Below, one piece after another: positions 27,741 to 37,648 of a stretch of 64,000 nt of DNA; position 1 is the stretch's first letter; every line of letters starts with the position of its first letter. Below the pieces are notes generated by a model, which was not told where the DNA came from, made no database searches, and worked only from the letters and a program-made list of their open reading frames with translations. The position numbers and the translations under genes were made by a program. This DNA is from Sphingobacterium sp. UBA7855 (GTDB lineage: Bacteria > Bacteroidota > Bacteroidia > Sphingobacteriales > Sphingobacteriaceae): positions 62,001 to 126,000 of the forward strand of contig DLST01000002.1 in the NCBI GenBank assembly GCA_002500745.1, written 5' to 3'.

Positions 27741-29126
27741 TTACCTTGGATTCTGAATAATTTCAGGATTTAAAACAATGTATTTGGATGCAATAGGCAG
27801 GACATACCGATTGCTGTTGGGGGTCAGGGTAAATGACTCACCTTTGTACGTACGGGTCTGTGTAGTAATAAACCCGGGTTCGGCGGCAAGGCGCTTCTGG
27901 TCAAACCAGCGTAAACCCTTTCCCATCAGTTCTTTTCGCCGCTCGTTGATGACGATCTTGAGGAGAGCCTGTTGATCCATCGCCTGCAGTGGCTTGTATG
28001 CGCCGTCTTCAAAGCGCTTGCTTCGAAGCGTGTTTAATACAGCTACCGCTTCTACAAAACGGTCATTGTCGCGGGCTAGCGCCTCTGCTTTAATAAGCAT
28101 CAGCTCCGGAAGCGTTGGGCCATTGGTCACTTTGCCGTTGGCCGAGATAATGCGGTGTTTATTGTACGCTTTGCCCTTGAAAGAGCTCCAGGTAAATACG
28201 CTACCGTCGACCGTAAAGAGGGTAGCACGAAGGTCGCCAGGTTCAAACAGCGCCAGTAACTCGGGATTTAAGGACAGGGTGGGGAATGAATTACGCAAGC
28301 TTTTTATAAAAATCTCTTCCGTATCATTCAGGATATTCGGATAGCTATTTGGTGTAGCTTTGTACTGTTTGAGATCGATCAGTTTATACGCTGGCTTGGC
28401 CAGTACAAGCTCTGCATAGTGCAGTGCTTTGCCATAGTCGCGCATCTGTAGATAAACGCGTGCCAGTATCGCTTCCGCGGCCGAGCGCGAGGCGAGCATA
28501 TTAAAGTTCGCCTGCTCGGGAAGGTCAGGAATGGCCGAAGTGAGATCCTCAATAATCTGCCTATACACTGTTTCCACGGGTTTACGGTCTAGCTTGGCAT
28601 ATAGATCGGGACTTGTCAATAGCGGAATGCCAAGATCAGTATGGGCTGTTGAGGCATCGTACTGCTTCGCGTAGCTGTTGACCAGGTTAAAATAATTGAG
28701 CGCGCGATGTACCTTAGCCTGGCCCAAAATATTTCTCTTTTGGGCGTCTGTTCCGCCCTGACTGTCCATAATCTCTGTTGCAACTTGATTGAACAGGTAA
28801 ATTTGTTTGTACTGGTCTGCCCAGTCCGGATCTTCATTGTTGTCGCCAACAATGTCGCTTTTCCAGCTATAGGCATTGGCGTCTGTCAGAGAAAGCGTAT
28901 TCAGATAAGCCTCGTCCGATCCATAGCTATCGTCGCTGGCCAGGACCGGCCAGTAATACGATCGCTCTACCGATGTGCTGTTATTCAGTAGGTTTTGATA
29001 GTCCTGTGTGTATTTAAGTTCACGTTTGCCGACCAGGTCTATCTCCACGAATTTACGGCAGGATACCAGGCTGGAAACAAATATGGCGGCAAAGCCGAAG
29101 GTGATAATCTTGTGTTTCATGTTCAT
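27741..29126 (-). CDS. SusD/RagB family nutrient-binding lipoprotein (locus 2)
   Basis: A 461-residue outer-membrane lipoprotein with lipobox SSLVSC (Cys23). It has the usual SusD segments: GQAKVHRALNYFNLVNSYAKQYD (TPR-like helices), ASRSAAEAILARVYLQMRDYGKAL, and the C-terminal VINERRKELMGKGLRWFDQKRL. It begins 5 bases after the SusC stop. Glycan-specific features are not discernible, and no glycoside hydrolase is nearby. The downstream neighbour set (exporter, MutS-like, peptidase) points rather to a peptide or other non-glycan substrate (inference). Confidence 0.92.
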   Translation of the reverse strand: MNMKHKIITFGFAAIFVSSLVSCRKFVEIDLVGKRELKYTQDYQNLLNNSTSVERSYYWPVLASDDSYGSDEAYLNTLSLTDANAYSWKSDIVGDNNEDPDWADQYKQIYLFNQVATEIMDSQGGTDAQKRNILGQAKVHRALNYFNLVNSYAKQYDASTAHTDLGIPLLTSPDLYAKLDRKPVETVYRQIIEDLTSAIPDLPEQANFNMLASRSAAEAILARVYLQMRDYGKALHYAELVLAKPAYKLIDLKQYKATPNSYPNILNDTEEIFIKSLRNSFPTLSLNPELLALFEPGDLRATLFTVDGSVFTWSSFKGKAYNKHRIISANGKVTNGPTLPELMLIKAEALARDNDRFVEAVAVLNTLRSKRFEDGAYKPLQAMDQQALLKIVINERRKELMGKGLRWFDQKRLAAEPGFITTQTRTYKGESFTLTPNSNRYVLPIASKYIVLNPEIIQNPR

Positions 29127-29131
29127 AATTC

Positions 29132-32100
29132 TTAAAATCCCATATTGATACGAAATACATAGCTCGTGACGGGCGGCATACTGGCATAGCTACCATCAAA
29201 CATATAATCTGGATCGATATCGCGGTCTGTCTTCTTCCACAAAAGGCCCAGATTGGTCGCCGTGGCGCCTATGCTCAACGATTTGATGGCCTTGTTGTTG
29301 CCTAACAGGCTAGCCGGAAAGCTATAGTTTAGTGCTAGCATTTGGAGGCGGACGTGACTGGCATCGATGACATTAATGTCGGCGTATTCAAACCGTTGTA
29401 TGCTATTGAGGCTGGTATTGATGACGCCAGGGATATCGGTATGGGCCTCATCTCCGGGCTTACGCCAGCGGTCTACCAAAGCCTTGCTGTTGGCCAGATA
29501 GCCATCAAAACCTGCTGTATTGTTTGGATATTGAGTGGAATTAACTTCTTTCCAACGCACCTTGTGACCAAATTTCATTGTCATGCGCGCTGTAAAACTA
29601 AAGTTCTTGTACGAAAGGGTGTTTGTCCAGCCACCAAAGTAAGGCGCATTCATGCGTCCCATATACCGTAGGTCAGTCGGTTTAAAATCATCGGTAGACG
29701 CGTCTGAATCGAATACCTTGCCCTGGCCGTCACGAATTTGGGAGCGGCCTTTGTTGTCGAGCCCCGCCCAATGGTAAGCAAAGATTTGATCAATAGGGTA
29801 GCCTTCAATCGGTGTGGAGGTCTCACCTGGGGTTTTCAACGTGTTTGGAAAGCGGTCGTCGGTCACTTCGTTGCTGCTATAAGCCAGGTTGAAAGCACTG
29901 TTCCACCTCCAGTTTGGCCCCTGAACGATCTGCCCCTGAATGCTCAGGTCAATACCCTGACTTTTCATATTGGCGGTGTTGAAGGCCAGGCTTGACCATC
30001 CGTAGGTTGCATTGTATGGTACGGAAGCAACAATACCGTAAGATCTTTTTATGTAATAATCAAGGTTAACCGTCAAACGGCTTTTTAGGGCAGTGAAATC
30101 CAGTCCGGTATTAAACGTCCGTGTGGTTTCCCAGCCCAGCAGCTGATTGGCCGGAATGCTGATAGATCCTGTTGGAAGCTGGGTATAAAAATCGGTGATG
30201 GAAGCCGAATACAAGGTGTATGAGGTACCGTCACGCGGTACAGATCCTCCTGTACCAATGCTTCCACGCCAGCTAAGTGCATTTATCCAGGGCAGCGCAC
30301 GCATAAAGTTTTCTCGGTGTAGGTCCCAGCGCAGGCCGGTAGACCAAAAAGGTTTAGCGCGTTTCGAACGGTCGATACCGATAATAGTTGCATCGTCAAA
30401 ACGTAGGCTACTGGTTAAGAAGTACTTTTCAAGCAGTGTATATCCTGCGTTGGCGTAGTAGCTCAGGTAGCGTATCCGGTCGATATTGATGGGGGCATCC
30501 TGTATATTTAATGTCTTATTGGCACCGTAGATATCTTTGTAAGGCACCGTCGGATTGATGACAGTAGACTGATAGGTATCTTTATCAAAACCATAACGTG
30601 TCTGTAGGTAGCCCATCATCTGGCTCTGGCGGATCTCGCTACCGGCAAATAGGTCTATCTGGTGGATACCGTTAAATTTTTTGGTTCCATCCAATTGGAA
30701 GCGTAGGGAGTAATCGTCTGTTTTGCTGTTAGAAGTGACGTATTTGCCGCCCAAAGGAACCCCATAGGTCAGTTTGCCTGTGCTGCTGAGTGTGGTACCG
30801 TTATTGATCAGGTTGCGCATTTCATAGCTGTCGCCATCGCGGAGGCTTTCCATATTACGGAGGCCTTTTTGATAGGATCCTGATAGCGATGCATTCAGCC
30901 AGCTCAAGGGATGGTAAGTCAATTGACCGGTGAAGCGTGTCAAGTTATTGTCGTATCTGTCGCTGCTGAGATTCAGTTCATCCAGGTGGTTATAAGACCA
31001 TGGTAAGTACCCTTGGCTCTCAAAACGCTGTTGGGCAACCTGCGGAGTAAAAGCAAAATAGCGGCTGATGCTATTTCCGTTGTCGTCCAATAACATATTG
31101 TAGGGAGTGAGTCCAAAAGTACCCGGACTGATGGCAAGAATTGCTGCATTGTTCACCTTACTCTTTTGAATGATGTGGTTGAGTCCTAACGATACTTTTA
31201 GCTTGTTGTTAAAATAATTGTTTTCGATATTGAAAGTCAAGGACATGTTATTGGCGTTGTTCTCCCGGTAGATCGGTCTATCCTTTGAATACACGGCTGA
31301 AGCATAATAGCGCGCTCCCTGCACAGCACCATTAAACGATAGGTTATACTGTTGGCTTTGCGCGGCCTGTAACAGCTGATCGCGGATCTGCTGACGGTTG
31401 TCCATTTGTCCGAGCTGACTAAGGATGCTACTTTCTTCGTCGGTGCTGATTTCGCCGCGTTTGGCGCGGAACATCGTCATGATGGCGTCGGAGCGATTTG
31501 GTGCGCGCCAGCCAGAGGCAGGATCGTAATAAAAATTATGATCAAAGAGCTCCTGCTCAAAGTCGATATACTCAGCCGCACTCATGTTCCGTAAATTATG
31601 CAGGTTTGGTGGAGCAGAGGTTCCGAGTGTAGAAGAGAAGTTGATGCTATTTTTCCCCATTTTCCCCGCCTTTGTTTCGATGACAATTACACCATTAGCA
31701 GCTCTTGATCCCCAGATAGAGGCTGCGGCGGCATCTTTCAGCACGGTAATGCTGGCGATATCGTCTGGATTGAAATTGTTGAGTATACCGGCGCTTGTAC
31801 TGGTGGCCGAAAGGCGGCTGCCTGATCCTGTCGGATTGCTGCTCAATTGTTGTTCCATCGCCGGAAATCCGTCGATAACGATCAGCGGCGTACTGGACGT
31901 ACTGGAAAAGGTATTTGGCGAGCGTACGAGGATGCTGTTGGTGCGCGTGTCGAATTGAACGCCCGGAATTTGCCCTTCCAATCGTTCGATCAGGCTCAGC
32001 GCAGGACTTTCCTGTATTTTTTTGTCATCAATAACCACCAGAGAGCCTGTGGCTTTGCTGGGGTCGAGCTTTTGATACCCTGTATTTGCCATAACAGTTA

Positions 32101-32758
32101 CTTCATCGAGCGCAGCAATCTGTTGTTTGAGCACAAATAGCGGTCCCAGGTTGCTTGCAGGCGTACCGCTGAGGTCTATCTGCCGTACTTCATAACCCAA
32201 GTAGCTAATTTCGAGTATGGCATCGCTGGCAACATTGGATAATACAAATATTCCTTTTCCATTTGTTCGCGTTTGGTTATTGGTACCTTTGATCCGTACA
32301 GTTGCTCCGGCAAGTGGCCTTTGTTGCGTATCGGTAACGATTCCATTAATGGTGCGTTGCTGCTGCTGATCGGTGACAATAATGGTATTGTTGCGAACAA
32401 TAAAGCCCAGCGACTGCCCTTGAAAGCAGAGCGCAAGCAACTCGGTAAGTTCAAGGTCACTTAAGTTGATTGTGAGTGCTGAGAACGATTTGTTGTGTTC
32501 GGGACGGATCACATAATCGTACCCAGTCTGTGTACGTACCTGTTGCAGGATCTGCTCAAGGCTGGCACGTTTGACATTTAGGTTGATTTTGTTTTGGCCA
32601 TGCAGGGCCGTGGCTGTTTGTAAAAACAAAACCAAAAACAACAGGCAAAATAATTGAAATCGCATAAGCAATTTGATTATAAAGTTGGAAAAGATAGGCG
32701 GTCTGTGGGTCGGTTGATTTACCTGATACTTTTCATTAGCAAAAAAATATTGATACAT
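29132..32758 (-). CDS. SusC/RagA TonB-linked outer membrane protein with STN domain (locus 2)
   Basis: TonB-dependent transporter of about 1,208 residues. Order: signal peptide (FCLLFLVLFLQTATALHGQ), STN signalling domain (INLNVKRASLEQILQQVRTQ; GYDYVIRPEHN), CarboxypepD-like domain (INGIVTDTQQRPLAGATVRI), TonB-box region (LDEVTVMANTGYQKLD), plug (LKDAAAASIWGSRAANGVIVI) and a 22-strand-type barrel ending YVFRINMGF. The STN domain fits regulation through the FecR and ECF sigma genes upstream. Start is uncertain: ATG 32758 (MYQYFFANEKYQ) or ATG 32665, directly before the signal peptide; I keep the longer form because similar N-terminal extensions are common in this family. The plug has unusual Ser/Thr-rich inserts (SSTSS, SATSTSAG). 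Confidence 0.9.
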   Translation of the reverse strand: MYQYFFANEKYQVNQPTHRPPIFSNFIIKLLMRFQLFCLLFLVLFLQTATALHGQNKINLNVKRASLEQILQQVRTQTGYDYVIRPEHNKSFSALTINLSDLELTELLALCFQGQSLGFIVRNNTIIVTDQQQQRTINGIVTDTQQRPLAGATVRIKGTNNQTRTNGKGIFVLSNVASDAILEISYLGYEVRQIDLSGTPASNLGPLFVLKQQIAALDEVTVMANTGYQKLDPSKATGSLVVIDDKKIQESPALSLIERLEGQIPGVQFDTRTNSILVRSPNTFSSTSSTPLIVIDGFPAMEQQLSSNPTGSGSRLSATSTSAGILNNFNPDDIASITVLKDAAAASIWGSRAANGVIVIETKAGKMGKNSINFSSTLGTSAPPNLHNLRNMSAAEYIDFEQELFDHNFYYDPASGWRAPNRSDAIMTMFRAKRGEISTDEESSILSQLGQMDNRQQIRDQLLQAAQSQQYNLSFNGAVQGARYYASAVYSKDRPIYRENNANNMSLTFNIENNYFNNKLKVSLGLNHIIQKSKVNNAAILAISPGTFGLTPYNMLLDDNGNSISRYFAFTPQVAQQRFESQGYLPWSYNHLDELNLSSDRYDNNLTRFTGQLTYHPLSWLNASLSGSYQKGLRNMESLRDGDSYEMRNLINNGTTLSSTGKLTYGVPLGGKYVTSNSKTDDYSLRFQLDGTKKFNGIHQIDLFAGSEIRQSQMMGYLQTRYGFDKDTYQSTVINPTVPYKDIYGANKTLNIQDAPINIDRIRYLSYYANAGYTLLEKYFLTSSLRFDDATIIGIDRSKRAKPFWSTGLRWDLHRENFMRALPWINALSWRGSIGTGGSVPRDGTSYTLYSASITDFYTQLPTGSISIPANQLLGWETTRTFNTGLDFTALKSRLTVNLDYYIKRSYGIVASVPYNATYGWSSLAFNTANMKSQGIDLSIQGQIVQGPNWRWNSAFNLAYSSNEVTDDRFPNTLKTPGETSTPIEGYPIDQIFAYHWAGLDNKGRSQIRDGQGKVFDSDASTDDFKPTDLRYMGRMNAPYFGGWTNTLSYKNFSFTARMTMKFGHKVRWKEVNSTQYPNNTAGFDGYLANSKALVDRWRKPGDEAHTDIPGVINTSLNSIQRFEYADINVIDASHVRLQMLALNYSFPASLLGNNKAIKSLSIGATATNLGLLWKKTDRDIDPDYMFDGSYASMPPVTSYVFRINMGF

Positions 32759-32914
32759 TTGTTTGTTGATTTTTGGACATGGATGTCCCTCTTGACAAGG
32801 AGACATGTCATGCAGTTCATAATTTCGTAATAATGCTAGGCGTGAATTCAAAAATCAGTTCTAGGGGCGGTGCAACGCCTCTAGATTTATTTTGAAATCG
32901 TGGTTTTTCTTTCG

Positions 32915-34141
32915 TTAGGGTATTACCATCAACCTCCTTTCTTTGTCTACCGTGCGGATTTCAAATTTTATACCGGTGGTAGTTTCTAATATTTCAAGTA
33001 CTTCCTGTAAAGTTTTCTTGCGCGATATACTGCTGATATACCGTTGGTTGTTGATCGGGCCAAGGTACGCTACGTCGATATTGTACCATCTTGATATCTG
33101 GGCCATGATCTCTTGTAACGTAGCCGAATCAAAGTAAAAATCGCCGTTTTTCCAAGAAAGATCTTTCGTGAGGTCGACTTCTAGCAGTGTAAATTCGTTG
33201 CCTGTTTGTATGATTTTTTGACCGGGTTTTAATAGGATAGGGGCTGGATTGGTAGGGTTGTTTAAGGCAATAGCTCCTTCTTCCAGGGTAAAACTTTGCT
33301 GTTTGTCTTCGCGATAAGCTTTGACATTGAACTTTGTGCCTAAAACCTGAATGGCATTTTGTCCGGCGTGGACAATAAATTCCTGCTTGATCATTTTATC
33401 GCCCGCACTAATTTGCCGTTTGCTCACTTCGAAGTACGCTTCGCCCTCCAGTGTCACTTCGCGTTTGGCACCTGTAAACCGTATCGGAAAAGTTAATTTA
33501 CTATCCGCGTTGAGTGTGACTTGGGTACCATCGCCGAGCCGAATTTTGTAAGTATTGCCCTTTGGTACCAAAAGTGTATTGTTTAGTATGGCTTGGCTGT
33601 TATTTTTGGAATCATCGTTCTGGTAAACAAGTTGTTCGTTATCGCTCCAGTCGATGAGAATTTCGTGGTCTTTTCGATTGTAAGAACCATTGATTTTGTT
33701 CAGGTCGATTTGTTCACCGTTCGACAAAATCAAAGAAGCGCCACTGCTTGCTGGCGGAATGGGGAGAACCTTTTCATTAACAGCAGAACTTGTTACAACT
33801 TTTGTGGTACCTGTTCTACTGCTTCTATCCTGGGATGAGGGGGCAGAATCATGTCTAAGGAAATAGTAGGAAGAAAAGCCAATCACAGCAATAGATGCAG
33901 CTGCTGCAAACCATTTCTTCCAATTGGAGCTGGACCGATGCGGTAAATGGATGTCGGTGTCGATGCTGTTCCAGACATCAGAAAGATCCGCCTGCAATTC
34001 TTGGGCTGTTAGATCAAAATCAGGAAGCTGTTTTGCATGGCTGATATACCAATCATCCACAAAGGCTTTTTCGCTATCCGAACATTGATCTGATGCATAT
34101 CTTTTGAGTAGATCACGATCTACTTTTAACGGTTCTCTCAC
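32915..34141 (-). CDS. FecR-family anti-sigma factor (locus 2)
   Basis: 408 residues: cytoplasmic N-terminal domain (to about 85), membrane helix near 91-109 (WFAAAASIAVIGFSSYYFL), FecR domain (YKIRLGDGTQVTLNADSKLTF; GEAYFEVSKRQ), and DUF4974-like C-terminal domain (LQEIMAQISRWYNIDVAYLG; KTLQEVLEILETTTGIKFEI). It should transmit the state of the STN-containing SusC to the ECF sigma factor encoded 87 bases upstream. Confidence 0.93.
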   Translation of the reverse strand: MREPLKVDRDLLKRYASDQCSDSEKAFVDDWYISHAKQLPDFDLTAQELQADLSDVWNSIDTDIHLPHRSSSNWKKWFAAAASIAVIGFSSYYFLRHDSAPSSQDRSSRTGTTKVVTSSAVNEKVLPIPPASSGASLILSNGEQIDLNKINGSYNRKDHEILIDWSDNEQLVYQNDDSKNNSQAILNNTLLVPKGNTYKIRLGDGTQVTLNADSKLTFPIRFTGAKREVTLEGEAYFEVSKRQISAGDKMIKQEFIVHAGQNAIQVLGTKFNVKAYREDKQQSFTLEEGAIALNNPTNPAPILLKPGQKIIQTGNEFTLLEVDLTKDLSWKNGDFYFDSATLQEIMAQISRWYNIDVAYLGPINNQRYISSISRKKTLQEVLEILETTTGIKFEIRTVDKERRLMVIP

Positions 34142-34228
34142 GTATGATGGTGTTGTTGTTTTGGAGTATAACAGTTAACTCGGCAACAGGTCCCAGATCA
34201 AAATGATTTTTTTTTAAAAGAAATAGGA

Positions 34229-34822
34229 CTACTGAGATTGGTCCGGAAAAAAAGCAAGGATAAACAAGAGCAAGGGCAACTTTTGGCGCAACAAATGGAG
34301 CGCATTGGATAGTTGATTCTTTACTGTTTTTTCGCTGATGCCTAGTTTTTCGGCAATTTCCCTGTGGCTGAGATACTGCTTACGGCTTAATTGAAATACT
34401 TCGCGCATTTTTTCAGGAAGATTTTGGATCTCTCGCTCGATGATTTCCTGCAATTGTTTCTCGCGTATCACATAATCCGTGTCTGCTACGTAAGTAGATG
34501 CATAAGAAGACATGCTTTCTAGGTATTTATCCACGACTTTGCTATGCGAAATATGGTTGATCAATTCATTTTTAACGATTTGATAGAGATAGGCCGAAAG
34601 CTTGACGTCTGTCGGCAACCTGTTACGTATGGACCAGATTTTGACAAATACTTTTTGTAGGATATCTTTTGTCTCCTCGCGGTCACGGATAAATCTATTG
34701 GCATGGACATACAAAGGCATACTATATCGCTGGTAAATGACGGAGAAAGCTTTCTCGTCATCCTGGCGAATCAGATCAACCAAGATTCCATCGGATAGTA
34801 TGGCGTAATCGTTGTCCTGCAT
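34229..34822 (-). CDS. ECF-type RNA polymerase sigma-70 factor (locus 2)
   Basis: 197 residues. Region 2: FSVIYQRYSMPLYVHANRFI, then DILQKVFVKIWSIRNRLP. Region 4 helix-turn-helix: LSHREIAEKLGISEKTVKNQ. ATG 34822 (MQDNDYAILSDGILVDLI) fits the family; the open frame continues 27 codons upstream without similarity. First gene of the second sigma/FecR/SusC/SusD set, and likely controls it. Confidence 0.92.
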   Translation of the reverse strand: MQDNDYAILSDGILVDLIRQDDEKAFSVIYQRYSMPLYVHANRFIRDREETKDILQKVFVKIWSIRNRLPTDVKLSAYLYQIVKNELINHISHSKVVDKYLESMSSYASTYVADTDYVIREKQLQEIIEREIQNLPEKMREVFQLSRKQYLSHREIAEKLGISEKTVKNQLSNALHLLRQKLPLLLFILAFFPDQSQ

Positions 34823-34997
34823 GTTGTGTGTAGTACGTTTTTCTAAGGTGAATAACAGAAATCCGGCCCAGCTTTTTTGCCAAACTTCATCAATTAATAA
34901 CACAAATATAACTTTTTAATAAAATAAGTGTGAATTTTTTGCGAAAATTCAACTTTCTAGGCGGGGTCATTGGGGAGACGACCTCGAGATACCCAAG

Positions 34998-35034
34998 ATC
35001 CATTCTGTTGCTTATCAATAGCAACAGAATGGAT
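34998..35034 (-). terminator. Perfect 15-bp hairpin downstream of the 175-aa membrane protein gene
   Basis: ATCCATTCTGTTGCT / AGCAACAGAATGGAT (34998-35012, 35020-35034) with a 7-base loop. It lies 14 bases after the stop of the minus-strand gene at 35049 and upstream of the sigma gene. There is no long T-run, but stem length and position support a transcription barrier. Confidence 0.65.
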
Positions 35035-35048
35035 TTGGTATAATTAGT

Positions 35049-35576
35049 TTATCTTTTATTTTCCCTTTTCGAACAAAGCTGAAAAGCTACTAATCCAATC
35101 AATAGCCCAGCGACAACAGTTTTCCCTATGAAAGCTTTTTTATTATACTTCCATTCGGCACCTAGTCCAAGTTCTTTGGCGATATTGGGAAGATGGCCTT
35201 TCGAGATGTCTTCAATAACACCTTCCAGCATATCGACACGGTCTGCCAGCACCAGCGGGAGCCAGCGGCCGTAGCTGGATTCGCTATACGTAAAGGCAAA
35301 GCGTCTAATGGCGCCACTCAGCCCTTTGGGTGGATTGCCAGTTCCATAAACTGCTGTTAGGTTGGGGCGTTCAACAGAATGCAGTATCTCAACCGTTTCT
35401 TCCTGCAGTGGGGGGCGCTGCCAGGAATAGCCCTGATGTTCTTCGTTATTTCGTTTTTTTATAGGATAGGTGGGGTCGTTTTTGGGATCAAAATCGATTC
35501 CCCAGCCCTTGATATGCCCGTATTCCGATTGTCTATCGTTGATAAACTCTTCGGGTGTAGTTTGATCTGTTATCAT
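35049..35576 (-). CDS. Hypothetical protein with C-terminal membrane anchor, partner of the alcohol dehydrogenase
   Basis: 175 residues. Acidic N-terminal half rich in charged and Pro residues (EYGHIKGWGIDFDPKNDPTY), a central amphipathic part (GLSGAIRRFAFTYSESSYGRW, RVDMLEGVIEDISKGHLPNI), and one C-terminal hydrophobic helix (AFIGKTVVAGLLIGLVAFQL) followed by CSKRENKR, like a tail-anchored protein. No known domain. ATG 35576 is used (MITDQTTPEEF); it lies 11 bases after the dehydrogenase stop, so co-transcription and a shared role are likely. Confidence 0.7.
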   Translation of the reverse strand: MITDQTTPEEFINDRQSEYGHIKGWGIDFDPKNDPTYPIKKRNNEEHQGYSWQRPPLQEETVEILHSVERPNLTAVYGTGNPPKGLSGAIRRFAFTYSESSYGRWLPLVLADRVDMLEGVIEDISKGHLPNIAKELGLGAEWKYNKKAFIGKTVVAGLLIGLVAFQLCSKRENKR

Positions 35577-35587
35577 AGTAAAATATC

Positions 35588-36745
35588 TTAAATCGAAGCC
35601 GATGGTGGAATTAACACAGTTTTGATACAATGATCCAATTTGGAAGAGAAGAGGTGATATGCGTCGCCCACTTCTTCGAGCGGAACCCGATGTGTAATGA
35701 GTTCTTTGGGCTTGATAACGCCATTTTTTACATGTTGGATCAGTTTGGGTAGCAGCCGCTTCACCGAAGCTTGATTGGCCCGTATGGTGATTCCTTTATT
35801 TAACACATTGCCAATAGGCACCAAACTATTTGTTGGGCCATAAACACCCACAATAGACACGATACCACCTTTTTTAACACTATTAATCGCCCAGTGCAAT
35901 GCCGTGGTCGATCCGCCTTGGAGCATCAGGTATCTACCCAGAAGACTATTTACGGTGTTACCTGCCGCCTCACAGCCCACCGCATCGATGCACACATCTG
36001 CGCCCAGTGAATCGGTGACCGTCTTGATAAAAACGACGGGATCGCCGATGGAGCGGAAATTGACTGCCTCACACTGGGCGTAGCGTTCGGCAAATTCGAG
36101 CCGATAATCCACATGGTCGATTATAATCACGCGTGCTGCTCCGAACAGCCAGGAGCACTTGGCAGCCATAATACCAATTGGACCGGCACCAAAGACCACC
36201 ACGGTATCTCCAGGTTGAATTCCCGCCATTTCTGCCGCCTGATAACCTGTAGGGACCACATCCGTAAGCAAAACCGCATCGTCGGCATCCATCCAGTCGG
36301 GAATGACGACCGGGCCAACATCGGCATAGGGTACGCGGACATATTCGGCCTGGCCACCAGCATAGCCACCCGCAGTGTGGGAATAACCAAAGATGCCGCC
36401 CACGGCAGTAGCCTCGGGGTTGGACTCATGGCAGTTGCCATACAACTCCTGCCGGCAGAAGGCACATTTGCCACAGGCAATATTGAAAGGCACCATCACG
36501 CGGTCGCCAACGTGTAAATTTTCTATTCCAGCGCCTACCTCAACCACTTCACCGATAAACTCGTGTCCAAAGGTAGAACCCACCCGGGTGTCTGGTACAA
36601 GACCATGGTAAAGATGCAAGTCAGATCCGCAGATACAGGAGCGCAATACCCGTACGATGGCATCCTGCGGATGGAGGATCTCTGGCATGGGGGCATTTTT
36701 ATCGGCACGTACGCGATAGGGCCCTCGATAATTCATTGCAAGCAT
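35588..36745 (-). CDS. Zinc-dependent alcohol dehydrogenase (glutathione-independent formaldehyde dehydrogenase-like)
   Basis: 385 residues, MDR superfamily. Catalytic-zinc motif CICGSDLHLYHG with the GHEFIGEVVEVG segment; structural-zinc loop with four Cys (CGKCAFCRQELYGNC); NAD-binding Rossmann motif VVVFGAGPIGIMAAK and the Asp of IIIDHVDYR. The loop between 115 and 150 (GIFGYSHTAGGYAGGQAEYV) matches the formaldehyde dehydrogenase-like branch found widely in Bacteroidota. Likely cytosolic; exact aldehyde or alcohol unknown. ATG 36745 (MLAMNYRGPYRV) chosen; TTG 36754 is less likely. Confidence 0.9.
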   Translation of the reverse strand: MLAMNYRGPYRVRADKNAPMPEILHPQDAIVRVLRSCICGSDLHLYHGLVPDTRVGSTFGHEFIGEVVEVGAGIENLHVGDRVMVPFNIACGKCAFCRQELYGNCHESNPEATAVGGIFGYSHTAGGYAGGQAEYVRVPYADVGPVVIPDWMDADDAVLLTDVVPTGYQAAEMAGIQPGDTVVVFGAGPIGIMAAKCSWLFGAARVIIIDHVDYRLEFAERYAQCEAVNFRSIGDPVVFIKTVTDSLGADVCIDAVGCEAAGNTVNSLLGRYLMLQGGSTTALHWAINSVKKGGIVSIVGVYGPTNSLVPIGNVLNKGITIRANQASVKRLLPKLIQHVKNGVIKPKELITHRVPLEEVGDAYHLFSSKLDHCIKTVLIPPSASI

Positions 36746-36754
36746 AATATTCAA

Positions 36755-37076
36755 TTGATTAATGATCGTAAAAACAGCGCCCGTCCAAAGACACTTAATA
36801 AGGGAAGGAATGTGCTGTCACATTCGTTTCAATATTTTACGGATAGGGGACTTATACGTAGCCAGCGTATTTACAACATCTCTTACCTATTAACAAGAGA
36901 TGCTAACCCATTTAATGACCGATTGTACGGTTAAATGGTGGCGCAGCGGGCACCGCTCCAATAAAGCAATGTTGAAATTGCATTATTTTACAGGTTTTAT
37001 TAGAAATCCATCATCAATTGACATTGCTAAAAATAAAAGCTAATTTTGAGTAATCAACATCAACTAAGCCATCAGG
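36755..37076. promoter_or_regulatory. Divergent intergenic region with two palindromes
   Basis: 322 bases between the minus-strand dehydrogenase and plus-strand sigma gene; no coding sequence supported. Two inverted repeats stand out: CATCTCTT / AAGAGATG with a 10-base loop (36877-36902) and CCATTTAA / TTAAATGG with a 15-base spacer (36908-36938). They are only 5 bases apart. Position between divergent genes makes them candidate operators or a bidirectional regulatory structure. Confidence 0.4.
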
Positions 37077-37604
37077 ATGAACGTAACGCATGTCAGACAA
37101 TTGTTTACCCAACTTTATGAGGAAAATTGGGGCAAGCTGTATGTGCATGTTTTCCGAATGTTGGACGACCAAGACGAGGCCCGTGATATTGTGCAGGAAA
37201 TTTTTACGAATCTCTGGGATCACATGGAGCGTCTGGAAATCGTACACTCGTATCAGGCTTATCTTTATCGCTCGGCCCGTAACCTGGTCATTAACCGCAT
37301 TGCCAGCCAGGATGTGGGTCGGAAATATGAGGCTTACCTCGAGCACGCAGCCCCAACATTTGAAGTGATGCCCGACGATCTGTTGCGGGAAAAAGAATTA
37401 GCGGAGCAAATTGATCAAGCGATTGAAAAGCTGCCCCGCAAAATGGCTTTGATCTTCAAAAAAAGTCGATTCGAGCAGCGGAGTTATCGGGAGATCGCCG
37501 CAGAACTTGAGATCTCTGAGCAGACAGTCAAAAAGCAGATTTACAATGCGTTGACGGTTTTGAGAAAAAAAATACGAACTATTTTCATTTTTTTCTACCA
37601 CTAA
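37077..37604 (+). CDS. ECF-type RNA polymerase sigma-70 factor (locus 3)
   Basis: 175 residues. Region 2: FTQLYEENWGKLYVHVFRML, DIVQEIFTNLWDHMERL; region 4: RSYREIAAELEISEQTVKKQ. ATG 37077 gives a family-like N terminus. The FecR gene follows after 44 bases, then SusC, SusD and a thioredoxin-like gene, all on the same strand. Confidence 0.93.
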   Translation: MNVTHVRQLFTQLYEENWGKLYVHVFRMLDDQDEARDIVQEIFTNLWDHMERLEIVHSYQAYLYRSARNLVINRIASQDVGRKYEAYLEHAAPTFEVMPDDLLREKELAEQIDQAIEKLPRKMALIFKKSRFEQRSYREIAAELEISEQTVKKQIYNALTVLRKKIRTIFIFFYH

Positions 37605-37648
37605 ACGCGCACTATCCTGTCTTCTAAACGGTAAACAGGATAGCACCT

